A stretch of DNA of 16,539 nucleotides, taken from contig JAVBNJ010000011.1 of NCBI GenBank assembly GCA_031551625.1, positions 1 through 16,539 on the forward strand. The letters run 5' to 3'. The position numbers were made by a program, and so were the translations under genes. The notes below the pieces were generated by a model. The model worked only from the letters and a program-made list of their open reading frames with translations. It ran no database searches and was not told the origin of the DNA. Each line of letters starts with the position of its first letter. Positions within the stretch are counted from its first letter, which is position 1. This document shows positions 1 through 6,941 of this stretch, one piece after another. The DNA comes from JAVBNJ01 sp031551625 (GTDB lineage Bacteria; Bacteroidota; Bacteroidia; Bacteroidales; UBA932).

Positions 1-1
1 T

Positions 2-463
2 ATTACGGCAATAACCGATGCTACAAATTGTCCGGGAATAGTGCCGGCATGTTGCGGTAGTCGTGATGAGTATGTTAGCTCATCAGGCTGTTGTACATCA
101 GGGCTTACATTGGTTGGCGGTTATTGCCGGAACTTGGTAGCCGATGATGCTTATCATTGCACAGCTTCGAATATTGAAGTCAGTCGTACATTGGTTGCAA
201 CTTGCCCAAGTGGTTGGACACACCCAACTCAAGCACAAGGTATAGCTTGTTGCGGTATTTCGACACAAGTGGGCTTTAAATATGTCACCGGGTTGAATGA
301 GATAGCAATATGGTGGTTAAATGGGTACACCACTGTGTCGACAACATGGACTATTCCACAAGGAGTAATATATTGGTCTGATTCGATCAATGGAGTGCAA
401 TGTCCCTTTTATGGATCTTCCAATTATCGTAGAGACTGGACATTAAATATATGTGTGCGGTAA
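2..463 (+). CDS. C-terminal part of a secreted Fib_succ_major-like protein (5' truncated by window edge)
   Basis: The reading frame is open from base 2, upstream of the first possible start (GTG at 41), so the gene begins outside the window. The visible 153 residues open with ITAITDATNCPG and end in NICVR. They align with the C-terminal half of the protein at 9724-10737: ITDAT, then SGLTLVGGYCRNL against SGLTLVNGYCRNL, then SNIEV against CNIEV, a GW..PT.AQ segment, and CVR at the end. This layout recalls the Fibrobacter succinogenes major paralogous domain and related C-type-lectin-like modules of secreted Bacteroidota proteins. By analogy with the paralog a signal peptide should lie upstream of the window. 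The exact role is unknown. The stop is 5 nt from the convergent end of ispE. The family call is moderate; homology to the second copy is clear. Confidence 0.7.
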   Translation: MTAITDATNCPGIVPACCGSRDEYVSSSGCCTSGLTLVGGYCRNLVADDAYHCTASNIEVSRTLVATCPSGWTHPTQAQGIACCGISTQVGFKYVTGLNEIAIWWLNGYTTVSTTWTIPQGVIYWSDSINGVQCPFYGSSNYRRDWTLNICVR

Positions 464-486
464 AAATCTTATAGCATTTTTCCGCA
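456..486. terminator. Hairpin shared by two convergent genes
   Basis: TGCGG (456-460) pairs with CCGCA (482-486) and AAAAAT (462-467) pairs with ATTTTT (476-481), leaving a bulged T at 461 and an 8-nt loop. The hairpin covers the last codons of both the left-edge gene and ispE. Its A/T-rich upper stem could give a terminator-like signal in both directions. No long T tract follows on either strand, so termination is an inference. Confidence 0.4.
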
Positions 487-1287
487 ATAAACCACATGCG
501 GTAGCTGTTGTGCGGCATGTTGTGCAACGGTTTCGCCGGCAAAAAGCCCGTAGATGGTGGATCCGCTGCCGCTCATGGCGGCATAGGTAGCGCCGAAATG
601 GTAAAACTGTTGTTTCAATTGTGCAAGTATGGGATGCTTCACAAAAACCGATAGTTCAAAATCGTTGACAATGTTGTGGCGCCACGTGTTTACGGGCAAT
701 GTGAGCAATTGCACCAGCGGTTGTGCCGGTTGCTTGGGGACAATGCCTGCATAGGCCTCTGCCGTACTCACATGCACGGGCGGTTTTGCCAGCACAATAT
801 AATAGCTTTGCAGCGCAAGGACAGGAGCGGTGCTCAGCACTTCGCCGCGGCCACCGGCCAGCATGGGCTGTTGATGCACAAAAAACGCACAGTCGCTACC
901 CAAACGGGCGGCGTATGTTTCCAATTGTTTCAACGAAAGTCTTAGTTCAAACAACTTGTCGAGCAGTAGCAACGTGTGTGTGGCATCCGACGAGCCGCCA
1001 CCCAGGCCTGCACCCGAAGGAATCGCTTTGTAGAGATAAATGGCCACCGGCGGCAGGTTAAAGTCGGCTTGCAATAGTTTATAAGCTTTTACGCACAGGT
1101 TATCATCGCTTTTCCCATCTACCGGCATGCCGTAGAGGGTCATGGAAAATGTATCGGCAGGGACAACCTCCAAGGCATCGTGTAATCCTATGGGGTAAAA
1201 CAGCGTGTCTATCGTATGAAAACCATCGGGCCGCTTCGCCGTAACGTGCAGCCCAATGTTAATTTTTGCATAAGGAAATTGAATCAT
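469..1287 (-). CDS. ispE: 4-diphosphocytidyl-2-C-methyl-D-erythritol kinase IspE
   Basis: IspE phosphorylates the 2-hydroxyl of 4-diphosphocytidyl-2-C-methyl-D-erythritol with ATP, a cytosolic step of the MEP isoprenoid pathway. The 272-aa product has the full GHMP-kinase layout: N-terminal AKINIGLHV with Lys8, the glycine-rich ATP loop PSGAGLGGGSSDA (residues 90-102), LGSDCAFFV with the likely catalytic Asp132, and the third GHMP motif MSGSGST (238-244). The length is normal for the family. The start at 1287 puts Lys8 close to the usual N-terminus. The gene stands alone, converging on the left-edge gene and separated from nrdJ by a 200-bp repeat-like spacer. The assignment is firm. Confidence 0.96.
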   Translation of the reverse strand: MIQFPYAKINIGLHVTAKRPDGFHTIDTLFYPIGLHDALEVVPADTFSMTLYGMPVDGKSDDNLCVKAYKLLQADFNLPPVAIYLYKAIPSGAGLGGGSSDATHTLLLLDKLFELRLSLKQLETYAARLGSDCAFFVHQQPMLAGGRGEVLSTAPVLALQSYYIVLAKPPVHVSTAEAYAGIVPKQPAQPLVQLLTLPVNTWRHNIVNDFELSVFVKHPILAQLKQQFYHFGATYAAMSGSGSTIYGLFAGETVAQHAAQQLPHVVYCGKML

Positions 1288-1290
1288 ATT

Positions 1291-1481
1291 TTTTATCCAC
1301 GAATTACACGAATATCACGTATCATGAATTTTTTAATCCAAAACAATTATTAAAACATAATTACACTAAACTATTTTGCTTTGCAAAACATAATTCGTGA
1401 AATTTTTTAAGTGTCCTAATATGCATTTTTTGTATAATTTAGTGTAATTAGCTTCGCTGGGCTTACGGTTCGTGGATAAAA
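1291..1481. repeat. Nested inverted-repeat element between ispE and nrdJ
   Basis: This 191-bp non-coding stretch is bounded by a perfect 13-bp inverted repeat, TTTTATCCACGAA (1291-1303) and TTCGTGGATAAAA (1469-1481). Inside is a second perfect 13-bp inverted pair, TAATTACACTAAA (1358-1370) and TTTAGTGTAATTA (1438-1450). A small central hairpin, TTTTGC/GCAAAA with a TTT loop, lies near 1374-1388. Motifs such as ATTACACGAA and ATTCGTGAA recur within it. The nested ends resemble a small non-autonomous repeat (MITE- or REP-like). No flanking target duplication was identified, and no other copy is seen in the window. Confidence 0.5.
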
Positions 1482-1493
1482 CTGTTTTGTGGA

Positions 1494-4220
1494 TTAACCG
1501 CATTTTGAGTACCCGCAGCTCTTGCAGGTCAGGCAGCCTTCCTGGTATACCAGCGAATCCGAGCCGCACTGTCCGCATGTCTGCTTATCCTCTTTTGTAC
1601 CGTCGGGGATATAGCGTTTCAATGCACGTTCCACACCATTCTTCCAGGTGTTGATCGTATCGCTGTCGAGAATCAAACCATGCACGAGGTTCACCACGTC
1701 GACAATCGGCATGTTGTTGCGCAGCACGCCCGAAATCAGTTTGGCATAGTTCCAATACTCTTTGTTGAACATGTGCGAAATACCGCCGATGGTTTGTGGA
1801 TAGCCGTAGCGGTCCATGTAATGAAAATCGTAGCGTGAACTTCCTTTTTTATCTTTTACTTTTACAATTTCCCCCATGGTTACCGAACGTGGAATCGGGC
1901 GCACGTCTTCGTCTACCAAACCGGTAAAAATTTCGTATGGTTGTCCGTTGTACATACCCACCAGCGCAATCCATTGTTCATTGCCGTTTTTAAAGCGGAT
2001 TACTTCGGCGGCCAACTTCTCGGGACGCTTCTTGGGCATACCATCAAAAGCGGCTTCCTCTTTCTTGGCGTCTTCTTTCTTCGATTCTTTATTGCTGATA
2101 AGCACCCCTCCGCGCGAACCTTCGCGGTACACGGTAACACCTTTGCAACCGCTTTCCCACGCTGTTTTGTATACCTCGGCTACCATCTCCTCGGTAATGT
2201 TTTCGGGCAAATTCACCGTTACGCTGATCGAATGGTCAACCCATTTTTGCATGCGTCCCTGCATCTTCACTTTGGCTACCCAGTCCACATCATTGGCGGT
2301 TGCTTTGTAGTACGGCGATTTTTTGATCAATTCTTTTTGCTGTTCGTCATTGTAATGTTCTACTTCGGTAATGTCGTAGCCATTGGCTTCGCACCACGTC
2401 AGGAATTTGTAGTGACACACATTGTATTCTTCCCATGCATCGCCCACTTCATCCACATACGCAATTTTAACATTCTTATCGTTGGGATTCACCTTGCGGC
2501 GGCGCTTGTACATGGGTGAGAACACGGGCTCGATACCCGATGTCGTTTGGGTCATCATGCTGGTAGTGCCGGTAGGCGCAATCGTCAGCATCGAAATATT
2601 GCGGCGGCCGAAACGAACCATGTCGTCGTATAACCCTTCATCTTCCTTGCGGATGCGGCCAATCATAGGGTTAGCCGCCTCGCGTTTCGAATCGTAAATG
2701 GGGAATGCTCCACGTTCCTTCGCCATGGTTACCGAAGCCCGGTAAGCCTCGATGGCCAATGTTTTCTGAATATCTACCGAAAAATCGATTGCTTCGTCCG
2801 AACCATAACGCAAACCTAATGCGGCAAGCATATCACCTTCGGCAGTCATACCTAAACCGGTCCGGCGGCCGCTGATGGCTTTCTCCCGAATCTTGATCCA
2901 CAATTCGCGTTCTACGCGGCGTACATCGGCATCTTCGGGATCGGCATCAATTTTAGCAATGATTTGTTCAATCTTTTCCAGTTCAAGGTCAATCAAGTCG
3001 TCCATCATGCGCATGCCATGGTCTACATGTTTTTTGAACAGTTCCTTGTTGAACGTCGCCTTTTTTGTAAATGGATTTTCGACATAGCTGTACAGGTTGA
3101 TGGCAATCAAACGGCAACTGTCGTAAGGGCATAAGGGAATCTCTCCGCACGGGTTGGTACTTACGGTGCGGTAACCAAGGTCGGCATAGCAATCGGCTAC
3201 CGATTCGCGGATAATCGTATCCCAGAAAAGTACGCCGGGCTCGGCCGATTTCCACGCATTATGAATAATTTTTTTCCATAATGCAGCTGCATCAATTTCC
3301 TTTTTATATTTCGGATCTTTGGCATCAATCGGATATTGTGCCGTATATTTTTTTCCGTGCAATGCAGCGCGCATAAATTCGTCGTCGATCTTCACCGATA
3401 CGTTGGCGCCCGTAACTTTGCCCTGCTCCATTTTAGCATCGATGAAATGTTCGGCATCGGGATGCTTGATGGAAATACTTAACATCAACGCACCGCGGCG
3501 GCCATCCTGCGCCACTTCGCGTGTCGAGTTCGAATAACGTTCCATGAACGGCACAACCCCTGTGGAAGTAAGCGCACTATTTAATACAGGGCTACCGCCC
3601 GGGCGGATGTGTGAGAGGTCGTGCCCCACACCTCCACGGCGTTTCATCAATTGTACTTGCTCTTCATCAATACGCATGATGCCGCCGTACGAGTCGGCCG
3701 GATTTTTGTGGCCAATTACAAAACAGTTCGACAGTGATGCAATTTGAAAATCGTTACCGATACCCGTCATCGGGCCACCTTGCGGCACAATATATTTGAA
3801 GTTACGCAGAAGTTCAAAAATTTCTTCGGCGCTCATCGGGTTTTCATACTTTTGCTCAATGCGGGCAAATTCGTTGGCCAATCGCCAATGCATGTCGTCG
3901 GGTGTCTGTTCGAAAATATTACCGAACGAATCTTTCATCGCATACTTGTTTACCCACACGTTCGCGGCTAATGTGTCGCCTTTGAAATAATCTCTAGTCG
4001 CTTCAGTGGCTTCGTTGTACGAGTATATTTTTTGCTCGCTGTTTTTCGTAGTAGGTTTCTCGGTTTTGGGTTCTCTGGTCGGACTCATTTTTTGCTCCGT
4101 ATTTTTAATGGATACTTGTGGTGGTTGCTTTTTTTCTTCTCTTTTCGCTTCCGGCAAATTAAAAGGTACGAACATTGACAATGTTCCCTGCAGCGGCTGT
4201 GGCTGTATTGAAAGATTCAT
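1494..4220 (-). CDS. nrdJ: Adenosylcobalamin-dependent (class II) ribonucleotide reductase
   Basis: This enzyme makes deoxyribonucleotides from ribonucleotides using an adenosylcobalamin-derived radical, so it works with or without oxygen. The 908-aa protein shows the family's key residues: NPCGEIPL with Asn356, Cys358 and Glu360; redox-cysteine candidates Cys166 (in NCFV) and Cys369 (in SCRLIAINL); and the PTGTTSM loop at 549-555. The C-terminus is a Cys-rich tail (882-908) with CGQC, CLTC and CGYSKC, the usual redox or zinc-ribbon end. The first ~64 residues before the conserved YSYNEATEA region form a low-complexity extension rich in Lys, Glu, Pro and Gln. An internal Met such as Met45 could be the true start. 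There is no clear TAnnTTTG promoter in the 70 bp upstream. Confidence 0.95.
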   Translation of the reverse strand: MNLSIQPQPLQGTLSMFVPFNLPEAKREEKKQPPQVSIKNTEQKMSPTREPKTEKPTTKNSEQKIYSYNEATEATRDYFKGDTLAANVWVNKYAMKDSFGNIFEQTPDDMHWRLANEFARIEQKYENPMSAEEIFELLRNFKYIVPQGGPMTGIGNDFQIASLSNCFVIGHKNPADSYGGIMRIDEEQVQLMKRRGGVGHDLSHIRPGGSPVLNSALTSTGVVPFMERYSNSTREVAQDGRRGALMLSISIKHPDAEHFIDAKMEQGKVTGANVSVKIDDEFMRAALHGKKYTAQYPIDAKDPKYKKEIDAAALWKKIIHNAWKSAEPGVLFWDTIIRESVADCYADLGYRTVSTNPCGEIPLCPYDSCRLIAINLYSYVENPFTKKATFNKELFKKHVDHGMRMMDDLIDLELEKIEQIIAKIDADPEDADVRRVERELWIKIREKAISGRRTGLGMTAEGDMLAALGLRYGSDEAIDFSVDIQKTLAIEAYRASVTMAKERGAFPIYDSKREAANPMIGRIRKEDEGLYDDMVRFGRRNISMLTIAPTGTTSMMTQTTSGIEPVFSPMYKRRRKVNPNDKNVKIAYVDEVGDAWEEYNVCHYKFLTWCEANGYDITEVEHYNDEQQKELIKKSPYYKATANDVDWVAKVKMQGRMQKWVDHSISVTVNLPENITEEMVAEVYKTAWESGCKGVTVYREGSRGGVLISNKESKKEDAKKEEAAFDGMPKKRPEKLAAEVIRFKNGNEQWIALVGMYNGQPYEIFTGLVDEDVRPIPRSVTMGEIVKVKDKKGSSRYDFHYMDRYGYPQTIGGISHMFNKEYWNYAKLISGVLRNNMPIVDVVNLVHGLILDSDTINTWKNGVERALKRYIPDGTKEDKQTCGQCGSDSLVYQEGCLTCKSCGYSKCG

Positions 4221-4287
4221 CTTTGTCTATATTTTAATTATGAAACGAAAATTTTTCCGTAGGTTTAAAACGGGAGTACGAAATTAG

Positions 4288-4330
4288 GTAAAAAAAGAAT
4301 CCACTTATTAACGAGAAATTAACAAGTGGA
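4288..4330 (-). terminator. Rho-independent terminator downstream of sufD
   Basis: On the minus strand an 11-position stem, CCACTTGTTAA with TTAATAAGTGG (one mismatch, loop TTTCTCG), is followed within a few bases by seven consecutive T (plus-strand A at 4290-4296). It lies about 70 nt past the sufD stop codon and before nrdJ, so it probably ends the transcript carrying the zeta-like gene, the 52-aa ORF and sufD. Confidence 0.72.
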
Positions 4331-4401
4331 CGTAATCCAAGTATCAATAAGCGTTACCGATTTTTCAACAGACAAAAAGTCAAATTGTGTAAAAGAAAAT
4401 T

Positions 4402-5448
4402 TTAGCAGCAATGCAGCTCACAATCAGCGCATCGCGAAAATTCCCCGTTCAGGCGTTTGGTTACTAAACCGGCAATGCGTTCGCGCAACGGGATAATACT
4501 AATTTTATCCAATACATCCTGCACAAAACCAATTTGTTGCAGCAATCTTGCTTCTTTGAACGATATGCCGCGCGAACGCATATAGAACAGCGCTTGTTCG
4601 TCGAGTTGCCCGATAGTAGCGCCGTGCGAACATTTCACATCGTCGGCATAAATTTCGAGTTGTGGTTGAGTGAACATTTTTGCCTGCTTGGTCAGCAACA
4701 AATTGTTGTTGGCCTGGTAGGCTTCGGTTTTCTGCGCGTCTTTGGCAACTACCACACGCCCATGGAAGCGGCCGATAGCTTCGTTGTCCACAATCCCTTT
4801 GAACAACTGCTGGCTGTGGCAGTGACCCACTTCGTGCGTAATAGTAATATCGGTTGAGTAATGCTGCTTGCCGTCAATCAGGAAAAGCCCGTTGGCCATA
4901 CACCCGGCTTGTTCTCCTTGTAACTTTATATCAATTGTGTTCTCAATTTGCGCACCGTGCAATGTAATCACATCGCCTGCAAAATGGCTGTTGGCAGCTT
5001 GCGTAACCGTAATGGTAGAACAGTGGTGCGACTGGTTGTGCTCGCTTTGCATCCATACTATTTCGAGGTGTGCCCCTTCATGAACTATAATGTTAGTTAC
5101 ACTCTCTGTTTCGAACGAATCGGGCGTTAGTGTGTGGTTGCAGATAACCAGTTTAGCCTGTGCATTTTTTTCTACGGTAAATGTATTGGTATACGCCAGT
5201 TTCTGCGTGTTTTCGCTGTTGCGCACATTGATAATTTGCACCGGCAATTCCACCACTTCGCCTGTTGTTACAGTGAGTGAAATTCCTTTGCCGCCTTCGC
5301 CCGCGGCAATACGGCAACCGTTGTGTGCCACGTCTTGTAAATTGCGGCACACACCATTGGTTAGCACCAATTGCTTTGATGCGTTAATCGGTACATTGCA
5401 GCGAAAACTGTCGTTCTGTTCGGGTGTATAGTGTAAATCTTTTTTCAT
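4402..5448 (-). CDS. sufD: SufD-like Fe-S cluster assembly protein
   Basis: SufD pairs with SufB and the ATPase SufC to form the scaffold on which Fe-S clusters are assembled. The 348-aa product shows the SufB/SufD core: beta-helix-like repeats across residues ~60-270, then the hallmark DVKCSHGATIGQLDE (270-284), where His275 matches the functionally important SufD histidine, followed by FYMRSRGI. The start at 5448 follows the stop of the upstream 52-aa ORF by 1 nt. SufB would normally be longer and is not visible; SufC and SufS are also absent. The C-terminus carries a dense Cys group (Cys340, 343, 347, 348) I do not recognise as typical. The family is sure; SufD rather than SufB rests on length and N-terminus. 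Confidence 0.88.
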   Translation of the reverse strand: MKKDLHYTPEQNDSFRCNVPINASKQLVLTNGVCRNLQDVAHNGCRIAAGEGGKGISLTVTTGEVVELPVQIINVRNSENTQKLAYTNTFTVEKNAQAKLVICNHTLTPDSFETESVTNIIVHEGAHLEIVWMQSEHNQSHHCSTITVTQAANSHFAGDVITLHGAQIENTIDIKLQGEQAGCMANGLFLIDGKQHYSTDITITHEVGHCHSQQLFKGIVDNEAIGRFHGRVVVAKDAQKTEAYQANNNLLLTKQAKMFTQPQLEIYADDVKCSHGATIGQLDEQALFYMRSRGISFKEARLLQQIGFVQDVLDKISIIPLRERIAGLVTKRLNGEFSRCADCELHCC

Positions 5449-5449
5449 C

Positions 5450-5608
5450 TTATTTCAAATCGCGGGCTTTGACGGTAACTATTTTCCCGTTTTTCGAGAA
5501 CACAAGTTCTCCATCGTCTTTCTTCGTTTGCTCGACTAATCGTTGAAAAGCAAGGGTAAGCCCCTTGATTATTTTCTCCCGAAAATCGTTTCGTTCTTTA
5601 TCGCTCAT
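5450..5608 (-). CDS. 52-aa partner ORF of the zeta-like kinase (possible antitoxin)
   Basis: A short ORF starts MSDKERNDFREKIIKG and ends KIVTVKARDLK. Its ATG lies inside the last codons of the zeta-like gene (11-nt overlap), which points to translational coupling, and its stop is 1 nt before the sufD start. It appears to have an N-terminal charged helix containing LAFQRLVEQTKK and a C-terminal beta-like segment ELVFSKNGKIVTV. Small proteins of this shape are often found beside zeta-like P-loop kinases in Bacteroidota and Cyanobacteria, from memory of the families. An antitoxin or regulatory role is inferred from position only. Confidence 0.65.
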   Translation of the reverse strand: MSDKERNDFREKIIKGLTLAFQRLVEQTKKDDGELVFSKNGKIVTVKARDLK

Positions 5609-6170
5609 AGTCTTTAATTTTTTGGTACGTTAAAAGATTATAAATGCGTTCATCTTCGTTCTTGGCGCCATCGGCAATAAGTTCGAACGGTGTGTCGGAG
5701 TTATCGACCAACCACCAGTTGTCCGCGATACTTATGTATAAATCGAAAAAATTGTGAATACCTTTTGTGTACCTTCTTCTGATAATGTCTTCTTCAATAT
5801 TGTGCCCACCATTAGCTACACGCTTTGCAACCCGTTTTACTGCTAAATCAGGTGTGTTTAACCAAAAATACACCACTTGTGTAATATATCCTTTTTGCTG
5901 CGCTTCCTTAATAAATCCCACATACGAACGTGTTGCAAGTGTTGTCTCAAAAGCAAAATCTACACCTTCGCCCATCAGTTCTTTTATGCGCAGGAGCATG
6001 AGTCGCCCTGCTTCGATAGCCACGCCTTCGGCATTGAACGGCGAGAGACCGCGTGCAATTTCGTCGGCGTTCACAAACTCTTTACAGCCCAGCATTTCGG
6101 GCAACACCGTATACGAAGCCGTTGTTTTTCCGGCTCCGTTGCATCCTGCTATAACATAAAGATTCGGCAT
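5598..6170 (-). CDS. Zeta-toxin-like P-loop kinase
   Basis: The 190-aa protein has a Walker A motif at residues 9-16 (GCNGAGKT), a NADEIA segment (34-39) at the substrate side, FETTL (74-78) as seen in zeta kinases, and an Arg-rich lid region with GGHNIEEDIIRRRY (121-134). These match the zeta-toxin / AAA-family kinases whose founding members phosphorylate UDP-N-acetylglucosamine and block wall synthesis. Many chromosomal members have no proven toxicity or substrate. It is the first gene of a compact minus-strand unit, overlapping the 52-aa ORF, with sufD behind it. A TATATTTG element (plus 6191-6198) could be its promoter. The fold is confident; toxin activity is inferred. Confidence 0.82.
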   Translation of the reverse strand: MPNLYVIAGCNGAGKTTASYTVLPEMLGCKEFVNADEIARGLSPFNAEGVAIEAGRLMLLRIKELMGEGVDFAFETTLATRSYVGFIKEAQQKGYITQVVYFWLNTPDLAVKRVAKRVANGGHNIEEDIIRRRYTKGIHNFFDLYISIADNWWLVDNSDTPFELIADGAKNEDERIYNLLTYQKIKDYER

Positions 6171-6190
6171 TCGCTCTTAATTTCCAACTA

Positions 6191-6223
6191 CAAATATAGC
6201 AAGAATTTATTTGGTAATTAAAA
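6191..6223 (-). promoter_or_regulatory. Probable promoter of the zeta-like/sufD unit
   Basis: On the minus strand TATATTTG (plus 6198-6191) fits the Bacteroidota -7 consensus TAnnTTTG. A weak -33 (TTTT instead of TTTG) lies 21 nt upstream. The position 20-30 nt ahead of the zeta-like ATG is suitable. Confidence 0.5.
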
Positions 6224-6233
6224 ATAAATTCTT
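6201..6233. promoter_or_regulatory. Operator-like perfect inverted repeat between divergent promoters
   Basis: AAGAATTTATTT (6201-6212) and AAATAAATTCTT (6222-6233) are perfect 12-bp inverted arms around a 9-bp centre. The repeat overlaps the -33 region of both divergent promoters, where a bound dimer would block both. The arms are A/T-only apart from one G/C pair, so a promoter-composition origin is also possible. Confidence 0.45.
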
Positions 6234-6240
6234 ATTTTTG
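6210..6240 (+). promoter_or_regulatory. Promoter of the Cys-rich lipoprotein gene
   Basis: TTTG (6210-6213) and TATTTTTG (6233-6240) with a 19-nt spacer match the Bacteroidota housekeeping promoter TTTG-N19-21-TAnnTTTG. The gene starts about 46 nt downstream after an A-rich leader. Confidence 0.72.
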
Positions 6241-6286
6241 TAATGTTATCTACTCTTAATCTTTTTATTAACTAAAAATTATGCTT

Positions 6287-6829
6287 ATGAGAAAATCTTT
6301 CATTTTTTTTAGCGTTGGCTTCTTGGCCTTATGTATGTCGTGCTCAATTGAACGACGAACAATGGAATCCAACTTTTATTTGCAAGGAACGAAAACCGTA
6401 GCGGCAATACGTACAGGTGAGACGGTGACTCCGACACAAGAGTTTCAAAATAAGAAAGAGTTAGAATGGAACGGAAAGCAAATCGTCATAGAGCGTTCTG
6501 AAATAATGGAAACAAAAGATCCTGATTTTGCTTATTTGGTACTGACTGGTGTTAGAATAGATAGGATAAGGGATGGCGTTTCCATAGATAAGGACTCCGC
6601 GAGGGTAAGTTATAAAATAGCTTATCCGATAACTTCATCGAAAAGTATGTTAGGATCTGCTGACACACACACTTGTGCCTCTTCTACTTCAGATTATTGT
6701 CATCTGTGTGAGTTTGACAGAGATAAAAACGGAAAAATTAAAGGGTGTAAGTGTTCCTCCACGCATGGTGGGGTATGTCTACATTCAGTAACAACAGTCG
6801 AAGATGAGGTTGATCCCATTAAACCTTAA
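6287..6829 (+). CDS. Putative lipoprotein with Cys-rich C-terminus, function unknown
   Basis: I chose the second ATG (6287, MRKSFIFF) because it puts a Lys/Arg pair directly before the hydrophobic segment; the ATG at 6281 would add two residues. Residues 4-18 form a signal peptide ending at ALCMSC-S, with Cys19 (preceded by Ser) or Cys16 as the likely lipidated residue, although the lipobox is not textbook. The mature part (180 aa in total) is charged and soluble. The last ~50 residues hold about seven Cys (TCASSTSDYCHLCEF, then GCKCSS, then VCLHS) plus several His, which suggests metal binding or disulfides. No family is recognised. The gene has its own promoter and lies upstream of metG without obvious functional linkage. 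Confidence 0.7.
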   Translation: MRKSFIFFSVGFLALCMSCSIERRTMESNFYLQGTKTVAAIRTGETVTPTQEFQNKKELEWNGKQIVIERSEIMETKDPDFAYLVLTGVRIDRIRDGVSIDKDSARVSYKIAYPITSSKSMLGSADTHTCASSTSDYCHLCEFDRDKNGKIKGCKCSSTHGGVCLHSVTTVEDEVDPIKP

Positions 6830-6910
6830 TCCATAAGATTTGTATAAGTAAGATAGTTTCATTTTGTTTTAGAAATGGAGGTGTATGCAATATGCTCCTG
6901 TGTTTTTTTG

Positions 6911-6918
6911 TATCTTTG
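6911..6918 (+). promoter_or_regulatory. -7 promoter element of metG
   Basis: TATCTTTG matches TAnnTTTG and lies 23 nt before the metG ATG. A good -33 TTTG at the expected distance is not seen, so the element is partial. Confidence 0.55.
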
Positions 6919-6941
6919 CAACTTAATTTGCTTTGAATGCT

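Noticed and set aside
469..1061. Plus-strand ORFs inside ispE
   Set aside because: They are antisense to a complete, motif-supported ispE and have no recognisable features.
4221..4290. B12 riboswitch ahead of the cobalamin-dependent reductase
   Set aside because: The spacer is too short and contains no B12-box-like sequence.
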